64,000 nt of DNA, taken from the NCBI GenBank assembly GCA_963971305.1, contig OZ020303.1:31360106-31424105 (forward strand), read 5' to 3'. The notes beneath the pieces are model-generated. The model was given only the letters and a program-made list of their open reading frames with translations, made no database searches and was not told the DNA's origin. The translations under genes were made by a program, and so were the position numbers. Positions 39,172 through 50,200 of the stretch are shown piece after piece. This DNA is from Arcuatula senhousia. Taxonomy: Eukaryota > Mollusca > Bivalvia > Mytilida > Mytilidae. Position 1 is the first letter of the stretch, and the number at the start of each line of letters is the position of its first letter.

Positions 39172-40178
39172 ATGCCCCGCCTCTAAAGAAGAGGGATATA
39201 TAGTGTTCGAGTCTTTTCGTCCGTCCGTTCTACCTAAATTCCCACTTACTGAAAAGTTCTAAAGCAACCATATTGAAATGGTAGATACACCTACCGATGC
39301 TTATCACAATTGAAAGGATGCTCGGGTTGCTGGCAGTGACCTATATTTTCCGCATGGATGACCATTTACAGAAAAATGGTTTAACTCCATTCCCACTTAC
39401 TGACAAATGCCACAGCAACCTTATTGATATTGTTGATACACTTAATGATTCTTCGCACGATGCATGCTTCGGATGCTGGTTGTGACCTATATTTTTGGCA
39501 TGAATGACTACTTAATGAAAAATGAAAAATGATTTAAGTCCATTACCGCTTACTGACAAGTGCAACACCAACCATATAGAAAAGATATATAGACCTAGCG
39601 ATGCTAAACTCAAAAGATGCTTCGGATGCTGGATGTGACCTATATTTTCCGCATGGATGACCACTCACAGAAGAACTGTTTAAATCCATTCATGCTTACT
39701 TACAAGTGCACACAGCCACCATATTGGCATGGTAGATACTCTTAATGATGCTTAGCACGATGCATGCTTCGGATGCTGGATGTGACCTATATTTTCCGCA
39801 TGGATGACCACTCGCAGAAGAACTTTTTAAATCCATTCATGCTTACTTACAAGTGCACACAGCCACCATATTGGCATGGTAGATACTCTTAATGATGCTT
39901 AGCACGATGTATGCTTCGGATGCTGGCTGTGATCTATATTTTCTGCATGGATGAATCCTTAAAGAAGAATGATTAAAGTCCATTCCCTTATTACTGATAA
40001 GAGTCACATCACTGCTAAAAGGTAATCAAAGAATATGAAAAGCCTCACCTATGAAAGTAGATGGGAAAATAGTGTTATAGTCTTGTTTCTTCTGACCTAA
40101 AACAGATTTACCATCAGGTGCTGGTAAATTATTGATAAATTAACAGGCGAGGAACTGTGCCTGTTGGACACATTAAAT
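39172..40178 (+). mobile_element. Pearl-like tandem-core element, family P4
   Basis: Starts ATGCCCCGCCTCTAAAGAAG with TCGTCCGTCCG after it. Five units of about 147 bp follow (CCTATATTTTCCGCATGGATGA-type phrase at about 39340, 39484, 39637, 39784, 39928). It ends with AACAGGCGAGG and a hairpin TGTGCC-TGTT-GGACACA with one bulge. The end inverted repeat is weaker than in other families. The phrase ATAGTGTTCGAGTCTT near the start is shared with 45293-45446. Confidence 0.68.
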
Positions 40179-40239
40179 TTTTAATCTGATTATACTTTAA
40201 CTCCTTATATAAATTTGTTGCTACTTTTATTACATTATT

Positions 40240-43092
40240 AGCTCACCTGGCCAAAGGCCATGTGAGCTTATGCCATCACTTGGCGTCCGTCGTCGTCGTC
40301 GTCGTCGTCGTCTGTAAACAATTTTTCAAACGTAAACAAAAAGTCCATTAAATAGTGTAGTTTTGCAGAATTTAATAAAAAATTGTCTTTTAACAACCAT
40401 TTGCTTCCCGAGTTGTATTATGCAAACTAGATGCATACGACCCAAGTTTGAACTCACTCGGAAGTGCCCGCGCAAGCCCATCTAAAAATACTATAGGAAA
40501 TGGATGTAAACAAACGTGGTCTGAAAAGGTATGTTCTGGTTTTTGTAACTGTTTTGATTTTTCCTTCCGTTCCCCTTTAAAATGATATCAATAACAAGAG
40601 AAAGTGGTTTAGAAATCCCCCTAATGAGAATATTGTGTCATTGAATTAATCGAGTTTTCAGTTAAATAGGCCCGGTTAATATATAGCACGATGAATGGAA
40701 AACAGGTGCGTGTGTGTTGTTATTTTTACATGTTTAACACTTTTTAATCAGTATTTCTTAATAGCGGAAAGGATTTACTTGTCAAATAAAGAAGAAGTAT
40801 GAAATTATATTAAACCCAGAGCTTTACATGCTCTTACTTCAAAATACATTTTTGTTTGTTTTGAAATGTTCGGTAAAAATCGGAATTTTGTTCACGAAAG
40901 TTAATAAGTGGCCATTGGTATCAAACTTCTTAAAAAATCTGCTAAATTTCTAGCCGGTACACGCACATTATTAAAATTTTCGTCTTCATAAAAGCGCGAA
41001 AGCTTTAATTTTATGATTTTGCAACAGTTAAGTGATTTTTTTTACATTGTAATTTTTTTCCCAAAACTGCTTTATTATTACTTTAATGGCATTATGTGTA
41101 CAAAACTATCGTTCGGATTTTTGATTTGTAAAAAAACATGGCCGCCATGGCTAAAAATAGAACATAGGGGGCAAATTAAAGTTTTTTGCAAATAACTCAA
41201 AAACGGTAACAGATATCAAAATTCTGGCTCGGTTAAAGTGATCAGCACCTCAAGATCTACCTGCCCAGAAATTTTCAAGAAGATCCAACATCCGATGTAG
41301 GAGTTATTGCCCTTTTTCTGGATTTTTTCGAAATTTTGCACTTGTTTAGTCCTATATCTTGAAAACTATATAAGATATTTCAAAAATTCAAATTGCATAT
41401 GATTAAGCACATCAAGATCTACATTTCATGTAATAAGTTCAAAGCTGTTGAACCATTTCTTTTAGGAGTTATGGCCCTTAAAGCATCAAATTGACCATTT
41501 TTCATTACTTATCCCCTGAATTTCAAAGCTTCACTTGTCTGACACCATACACCCAACTTCAACCAAACTTGGCACAGTTGTTGAATAGCATAAATGCTAC
41601 AAATCTATCATTCAGATTTTTGATTCGTCAAAAAATATGGCCGTCATGGCTAAATATAGAACATAGGGGTAAATTGCAGTTTTTTGCTAATTACTCAAAA
41701 ATAGTTACAGATATCAAAACTCTGATGGGAGACAAAAGTGATCAGCATCTCAAGATCTACCTGATCTGAAAATTTCAAGAAGATCCAACAACTGATGTAG
41801 GAGTTATTGCCCTTTTTCTGGATTTTTTTTCAAAATTTTGCAATTTTTTAGCCCTATATCTTGAAAACTATATAAGATATTTCAAAAATTCAAATTGCAT
41901 ATGATTAAGGACATCAAGATCTTTATTTCATGTAATTAGGTCAAAGCTGTAGAACAATTTCTTGTAGGAGTTATGGTCCTTAAAGCATCAAAATTTACCA
42001 TTTTTCATTACTTTTCCAATGAATTTCAAGGATTAACTTGAAATTAACAAAAATTTACGATAAACGAGACGATTTTAATTTTCAAATTATTAATTTTCCT
42101 AATCTACAGAGCAATATACCTACTTCTCCTGCTTACGGTGTTTATATTTCTCAACTTATTCGATATGCCAGAGCTTGCACACATTTCACAGATTTTTTGA
42201 TCAGACACCGGTTTCTTCGTGACCGACTTTTGAAGCAGGGCTATAAGAAAATACGTCTCATACGATCACTAAAAAAATTCTTTCTTCGTTACCAGCCACT
42301 AGTAGAAAAGTTCAAAATTGAGTTAAAAGATATGATAGTTGATTGTTTTGGTTGGTGTTTGGCTGGTGTGCTGTACTGAGATGATCACCTCAATATCCCT
42401 ATTGTGTCTCACAACTATGTTGTGTTATATGGTCATTACCGGATCCTAAGATCGCAATGGAAGAGGGAGGTTTGGCGCCATAAAACCTGGTTTAACCCAC
42501 CATTTCGTTTGAAATGCCTGTACCAAGTCAGGACCATTGCGATCCACCAGTTCTCCGGTATGACTGATTCGTTTTTGTCATTTTCTCTGGACTATGAGAT
42601 TGATCATTCAAGTTCGGTAGTTTTGTTATTACCTTTATTGTTTCACATGGTAAAACCAACTGCATCTTGGCACACTTGTTTAATGGCTTATATGCTGCAA
42701 CTCTATCGTTCTGATTTTTTATTTGTAAAAAAACATGGCCGCCATGGCTAAAAATAGAACATAGGGCTAAATTGCATTTTTTTGTTAATAACTCAAAAAT
42801 GGTTTCAGATATCAAAATTGTGCAAGAATCAAAAGTGATCAGCATATTAAGACCTACCTGTCCTGAAGTTTCCGAAAAGATCTGACTGCTGATGTTGGAG
42901 GTATTGTTCTTTTTCCTAATTTTTGCCAAATTTTCTCTTATTACATTTATTAAGCCCAATATCATGAATATCTTGAAAACTAATCAAGATATTTCAGAAA
43001 TTTAAATCGCATATGGTTAAGCACAATAATATCTACAAATATATGTACCTGTGTAGTTCAGGTGAGCGATTCAGGCTCTTGGGAGCCTCTTG
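40240..43092 (+). mobile_element. Pearl-like element with P2 ends, copy 4, longest
   Basis: Starts AGCTCACCTGGCC with a pure GTC run after GGCGTCC, and ends CAGGTGAGCGATTCAGG with the hairpin (one mismatch, CTC-TTG-GGAG). The core units are about 430 bp (AAAAATAGAACATAGGGG at about 41152, 41648, 42750). A Penelope fragment splits the last units. ORFs on both strands here, including a 145-codon one at 42528-42965, run across repeat boundaries. Confidence 0.78.
42034..42650 (+). pseudogene. Penelope subfamily B, C-terminal RT ORF and tail
   Basis: 42038-42379 encodes KIYDKRDDFNFQIINFP, SNIPTSPAYGVYISQLIRYA and the helical C-terminus LLKQGYKKIRLIRSLKKFF, homologous to subfamily A but clearly diverged. 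The tail (42380-42650) has GGCGCCATAAAACCTGGTTT and ends GGTAGTTTTGTTATTACC. 5' truncated by insertion into P2 copy 4. Confidence 0.82.
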
Positions 43093-43868
43093 TTTTATTG
43101 ACCGGATTGGTCATGATCACGGGTCTATTATTTCGGACTTCTTCATTTTAATCCTACCTCAAAGACTGAGAAAATTAAGCTCCGCCCAACCTTGTGAATA
43201 AATAGCGTAATTCTGATGATTTTTTTTTCTAAAAAACAAACTTTTTTCTGATATTGATAACTGTCTTTGGGACTTATTAATAAAAAATCTGGAATATGAT
43301 AGCCCTGTCACGAATATATAATGTATATGATACAGTTAATGTGTGTAATTAGGAATTTTATACTGAAAATTCAGGAATCGCATGCTATTCATACAGTGTT
43401 TAGTAATTTCGTGAAATTACTCATTTTCCTTAGTAATTACATGAAATTACTGAGGTTTTAGGGAATTTTTACACACGTTTTCTGAAAACGAAATCTGCAA
43501 CAAAAATGAAATTAATGTTTCAAACCAAACAGGTAGGATGGCATTTGTCATCATTTCATACTCTATGAGCAGTATCTTTAAAATATGCTTGAACATTGAC
43601 AAGTCATTCTTGGATATAGCCAATTCAAAATTGTGATCAATGAAGTTTCTCGAATTTGTACCAGAATTTGACATTTATGGTAAAATTAAGATGGAGTGAA
43701 CAAAATGATAGGCAAAGTCCCTATTTGTCAGTTGGCAAAGAAGTTTAAAAATCAAAGTAATGAGTATATAAAATAGAAATGTTATATTGTATGAGCACAT
43801 GGTCTTACTTTGATTACAACTGTACAGGAAATAAGGTGCGCTAAATCATAAAAAAAGTTTTTGTATTT
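43093..43868. other. Gene-free interval downstream of the SOD-like gene
   Basis: No gene recognised. A short hairpin-like pair of AGTAATTTCGTGAAATTACT words lies near 43408-43450. Confidence 0.5.
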
Positions 43869-43874
43869 TTTATT
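43869..43874 (-). promoter_or_regulatory. Candidate polyadenylation signal of the SOD-like gene
   Basis: AATAAA on the minus strand, about 243 bases after the stop codon, in AT-rich sequence followed by T-rich stretches. It is the first canonical hexamer noticed downstream of the stop; no transcript evidence is available here. Confidence 0.45.
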
Positions 43875-44116
43875 AAATCATGAGTATAAAATGTACAAAC
43901 GATAGCTTACTATATTTATAAAATAAGTATATGACATAAAAAAACTTACATGATTTATCTAAAAATACAAAATGCTAAAACCACAAGGATAAAAATAGAA
44001 AACAAAATATCAGTGCTATAGCAAAACATAAAAAGAGTGGGACTAAAAAAGAATGACATAAAACATTGTGCTGGTAACTAAAAAAACCGCGGTATGCGTC
44101 TAAAATAATTGCATAG

Positions 44117-44299
44117 TTATAATTTGTAAAATGATGCTTCTTTGCCTCTTCGATTTAATTCCACCATTTGATTTTTGTCTATATCCATGAGTTGTTCAGT
44201 GAAGTGAATCATTTCGCTGTCCGTCTTCTCATGGTCACTTGGCTCTGTTCGAACAATTACGCAACAAGCGATCCTTTTCCCTTCCCTATGATCGTGTAT
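44117..44299 (-). CDS. Last coding exon: end of SOD-like domain and acidic tail
   Basis: The acceptor is TTTCAG at 44305-44300. Reading starts IHDHREGKRIACCVIV, with the third copper His, the active-site Arg and the second disulfide Cys, followed by an extra Cys. The electrostatic loop normally lying between the His and the Arg is reduced to a few residues. A tail rich in Asp, Glu and Lys ends in a TAA stop at 44119-44117. Confidence 0.92.
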   Translation of the reverse strand: MHDHREGKRIACCVIVRTEPSDHEKTDSEMIHFTEQLMDIDKNQMVELNRRGKEASFYKL

Positions 44300-47200
44300 C
44301 TGAAACAAGTAAAAATTGAAATAAATAGTCATTGACAGCAATCAAGGAATAATTGATACAGGTAGCTTAGATAACAAGTTCGTTTAAGAATTTTACTGAT
44401 TGACTTTATTATTCCATAATTTAACATTTTGATATAACTTTTTCGGAGCCATGTAAGGATCATGCAATATTGCACACGCGACACATACTGTATATTTTGT
44501 ACATGCAACATATAATCATGAGCGCACCGCATCATATATTATTTTGTCATACATGTACAACTTGAACTGGAAAAAGTAAACAGGAAAATTACGTAGGGAT
44601 ATATTTGTCATCCTATAAATCAAAAGTTACACCAAAGTATGTCTCTCCTGCCGGCACCATCGAAATACCTTGTTATTCATCAAAACCTATCAATGCCATT
44701 TAAAATATCGAAAGTTGTCAATGTCACTCAACCAGAAATTCAATGTCAAGGGTAAAAGATGGGGATGCAATTATACTAAACTACTACAATGACATAGTCA
44801 ACAATTAAGTTGCATCAATCAAGAACTTATAGATTGAGATATTTAGGTGCTCATTAAATTTTAACATTGCTATTATATGTTATATATGGAGATGCAACTG
44901 TGCTACGCTACTACTGGGGTATATGCATAAGCATGCCAAGTTTCATCAACCTAGGAGATAGTTCTTAGGATATGGAGGTGCTCATTAAACTATTACATTG
45001 CTATCATTTGTATTTAAAATTGTCAAAGTCGCCCAACCGGATAATCAAGGCCAAGGTCAAAAGGTGGGGATGCAACTATGCTAAGCTACTACTGGAGCAT
45101 ATGCAAGCCATATAAAGTTTCACTAACCCAGGAATAATAGTTCTTGAGATATGGAGATGCTCGTAAAACCTTAACACAAAAGTTAACGCCACCGCGGTCG
45201 CCACCGAATACCTTAGTCACCTCGCTCCGCTTCACAGGCGGCACTTTTCCGTATTAACGTGCTTCTACGCTTTATTTTCTACGATGATATACATTCAAAC
45301 AAGAATGTGCCAAAAAGGAATGATGCCCCATCTTGCAACATACTTCCTTCATTGAAAAATAAGTGAATTTTGAAGGTGAACATGATTTAGGACCAAGGGG
45401 CGGGAAGACTCGAACACTATTTGTCCTCTAGTATGATGGGGCAAACATATCAAGCTGTCTTAAAAATACTAGAAATAATAACTTGAAAAGAAAGAGTTTA
45501 CCACAAAACTTCTTCCAAATACAGAGTTTTCACCATGCAGGGAAAAGGAACTGTCTGTGTATCTTGTATGAACCTCTCCATTATCGTCACATGTAATAGT
45601 CTTGTGGTTACTTCTGTGGCTGTAATGTAGATAAAAGGGTGTTTAAAATAGGATTCACAGAAAAAGTCATGGTTAAAACAAAAAAAAAGTTTTTATTTGA
45701 TATTTTACATTGTCAAATTATAAAAACAAGATCTTAAATAAAACATTTAAAAATTTTGTTTATATAGAGAACAAAAAGGTCACGATACAAATAATTTCTA
45801 ACTTTAAAGCCTTCACAATGAAATAAATGCAAACTAGAAAATGTGTATATATGAGCCACAGGATGGCCCTCCCGTTCTTGAAATATTATTGACCCTCAAT
45901 GCGTATTACCTGGGATATGGACCTTTACCAAGAAATTGATCAAAAGTGTTCATGTGTAAATATAGGTCGCTGTGACCTTTTTTCTGGTGGGTGGTGCCAT
46001 GTTACCAAGACTCATCGAGTAGTGAAACATTATTGACCCCTAACATGTAGTATTCAAGATATGGACCTTAACCAAGAACTTAACCAAAGTCATTCATGCG
46101 TAAAATGTACGTCACATTGACCTCATTCCTAGTGGATGGTGTCACCTTACCCAAGATACATCTAGTGGTGAAATATCATTGACCCCCAACATCTAGTATC
46201 CAAGTTATGGACCTTAAACAAGAACTTAACCGAAGTCGTTCATGCATAAAATATAGATCACAGTGACCTAATTTTTATTGGGTGGTGTCATGTTACCCAA
46301 GACAAATCTAGTGGTGAAATACCATTGACAATCAACATGTAGTATCTGAGATATGGACCTTAACCAAAGTCATTCATGCGTAAAATATAGGTCACAGTGA
46401 CCTAATTTCTAGTGGGTGGTGTCACCTTACCTAAGACACATCTAGTAGTGAAATATCATTGACCCCCAACATCTAGTATTTAAGTTATGGACCTTAACCA
46501 AGAACTTAACCGAAGTCGTTCATGCATAAAATATAGGTCACAGTGACCTAACTTCTTGTGGGTAGTGTAGCTCTACCCAAGACCCATCTGGTGGTGAAAT
46601 ATCATTGACCCCCAACATCTAGTATCCGAGTAATGGACCTTAACCAAGAACTTAACTTAAGTGTTACGGACGGACAGACGTACAGACGGACAAGGGTAAA
46701 ACTTTATGTCCGATCCACATACATGGTCGGGTCATAATAAAAAAGAGAGGAAATATAGTACATACCGTTGATGGTTGTATATGTTGCCAAGAGACTCACA
46801 TCCATCTCGCATATCTCCAAACTCGTGTACGTGGAAGCCATGGCGGTGAGAGTGATCATTCTCGGCCATTTGAAAGCCACTTAAATGGATGTCTACTACT
46901 ACTGAACCATTGGTCTGGGAAAAAAGATAGACGTATTATCAGTGCAACATGCTCGACTTTACTCCAAAGACACGGTTATACATTGAAATTCAAATGTGCA
47001 GTGTGTCTGTCTTTGTTAGGTTGAGACACAAACTATTTTAGGTAGATGTTTGATAATAACACTGGTTTCAAATTTTACTGTGATTTTTAGATAAACAAAT
47101 AACAGCAAAACAGCACTTTTATTTGCTTTGTGTTTCATGTTTGCTAATGCGCTTAACATAATCATTTTTTAAATTTTATATCCTGTACTGTACATATATA

Positions 47201-50200
47201 CATAAATTTATCTTCGATTGCTTATAATTGCAGGTCCGCTTTTTGCTTTTTTATATACTCACTCGAAAGGTTACGTATCAATACAAAATTCCCCTATATA
47301 TTTTAAATAAACTTATCTCATTTTTTTTCTTGCAAAGTCATTAATTTCTCCACCGATTTTCATGAAATAAAAATCAAGAGAACGAAAAAATGATTTAAGT
47401 TTATTTTTATTATTTAAGAAAATCGTAAGGGGACGACCATTTGATTCTGAGGGGGGCTGGCAGTTTCGGTCGAGACAGATTATTTATTTTCAAAATTTTG
47501 CGGGCCAGAATATTTATTTTCTGCATACAATAGCTTAATTGAGCAAGGATCTTGGGACGGATAATTTATTTTCTTGCAAACAGAGGCCAGATTATTTATT
47601 TCCAACTTTTTTCCAGGCCAGAATATTTATTTACAAAAACTGCCAGCCCCCCTCAAAATCAAATGGTCGTCCTCTAACTTTACTGTTTTTTTAGAAATCA
47701 CAGGACGAAGTCGATTGTTAATTTTATGAGTCTACAACCGTTTAAATCAATCAACATTTTCCGTGGATTTCTACTCCCGTTGAAGCTAGGATAATGCTTG
47801 AAATTTTCAACTGTTGCGTAACGTTTGGAGAGAGCAAATCATTCATAAAACATCAATGAAAATATTTTTTTCATTAAATTATACCTGCTGCACAATATGA
47901 ATAATTCCTTTGATATCACCAGCTTCTTCGTGGTTTTTGTTTGAAACCATTTCGCAATGACCGTGTAATTCTGGAATGAAAAATATGTAAGTGTGCATCA
48001 CAAGCAAGCTAAAAACAAAACAAAAGGAAATATTAAAAAAACGTATTTATTCAAATTATGATGTGATCAAGATATATATACCCATGATAACAACATTGGT
48101 ATTCATGCATAAAAGTAATTGCAATCATTTTTGTGTGCGGACTTTTTTCGAAAATATGTGCGTTTTATATCTGAAAATCATATTTTGAGTTTGTAAAGTA
48201 TGAAGCATGATGAGTGATAGGATAAACTAAGATATAAACTTTATTGCATAATAAAACCCCAAGAGTTTAAGGTGGGACGATACCAAATGACATATATCCA
48301 GATTTTAATTAAAATTTACAGACACAAAGTTCTTAATAATATACATCCATATATGAAATAAAAAATGGGGGTCCCGGACCTCGTTTTTGAAATACATGCA
48401 TTTGAAAACTGCAATTTTGGCGGGAAATTAACAAAGACATATAGGAAAAACTCAACTTACACACCCTTTACTTTTACTTTTTTGACACAAAATTGGACTT
48501 GCAATATCAAAATTTTGACCAAAAACTAACATAATGTTCCTTGGAAAATTTGCGATGGAATGAGTTAAAATAAAGGATATGTACCGGACTTCGTTTTTAA
48601 GATACGGTTTCGTAAACATTGCCTTTACGTAAAAATAGCAATAGAATCTAACTAAAATTGACGTCGAGTTTTACAACGTTCTGACAGATTTTTCAGTGTA
48701 CAGGTAAATTTTATCGGTAACGTCGTTTTTAACGTAACGCCCCACCTTAAGCAAACACAAACATACAAAAATAATGAACATGTAACTAAATATATGGCGT
48801 GATTTCCGTTGCAAAATTCAATAATAAATTTTTCAATGCTATAATTTTCATTTATATTGCTAAAATTTTCAATTTCATTGCTATAATATTTTATTCATTT
48901 GGTATAAAAAGTAATTTATATTATATAAATTTCACTATGGCGTGATTTCCGTTGCAAAATTCAATAATAAATTTTTCAATGCTATAATTTTCATTTATAT
49001 TGCTAAAATTTTCAATTTCATTGCTATAATATTTTATTCATTTGGTATAAAAAGTAATTTATATTATATAAATTTCATTTCATTGGTATAATTTTTCATT
49101 TATATTCTTAAAAACTTTATTTCTATGGTATATTTCCCATTCCATTGATAAAATATATTTTTCAATGATCAAATATCTTTTTATATTGTATATTTTTTCT
49201 TTCATTTCTATAATTTATCATTTGTTTGTTATAATTTACAATTTTAATGCTATATTTTCACTTTCTTTGGCAAAACCCATTTTCATTCATATGGTATAAT
49301 TTTTCATTCGTATGCAATAATTGCATGACGGGAAAGCTGAATGACGTCATAAGGTCAAATCTGAAACAATGGCTGTGATTGGTCGGAACAACCAAACCCT
49401 CCACTTAGCATCCTGGACCGGCGTGCCCCTAGGGGTGCTCCAATTATGACCGCTAACATACTTGAAAACATTATTTCTAAGAGCCAAAAGAGCATTCTTT
49501 TGGATCAATAATCAGAACTTTTGACTGGATTTATCATGGGTCTGCCTTCATCATCTAAAATTGACAATTTCTTCAATTTATCAATTATTCTTGAAAAATA
49601 CACCAATTTGACTCTTGAATTGCACTTTTTCCGCAACTCGAAGACAGTTACATTAATTTTTATTGTAACAACATATCTTGTCACTTATTAAAAATGCACT
49701 TTGTTTAAAATTGAACACAAGCATGTTTTTACAAATGTTGTCAAAAAATAGGAAATTTTCTACCAAAATGTGAAACTGACCCACTTCTCTGACTTGTAGC
49801 GATGTCATAAAGCATGAGCCGAGCTCTATTTTTTTATACAATTGACATTAAAGCCTTTTGTTAAAGTATATGGGAGTGAATTAGATTTAAAGAGCCTGCC
49901 TTAGACATAAAACAATGCTAAAATTCAAGTATTTTGATGTTTTTTTACAATTTGGAAAATTGCCCATGTCACCCCCTAGGGACGCTGGGTAATGGTTATT
50001 AAGATTTTTAAAATTTTCATCTATTTTGAAGGCAAAGGTATTACCCTTTAAATATTTACTGTTCAATTTTTGATAATTTGAAGATAAATGGACCAAAGGA
50101 AACTTTGAAATACATGAGGTTTTGTAATTATTCAAGCTGATTTTGTTAAGAAATCCAGGAATACTGATGAACCCTGTAGGTCGGCCATCTTGAATTTCCC

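Noticed and set aside
42528..42965. 145-codon minus-strand ORF, one of the longest in the window
   Set aside because: It runs antisense across the junction of a Penelope tail and a P2 core, both non-coding on that strand.
45853..46738. AGGTCACAGTGACCT words as nuclear-receptor response elements
   Set aside because: They recur once per unit of a mobile tandem core, so their presence is explained by the repeat; regulatory use is possible but unsupported.
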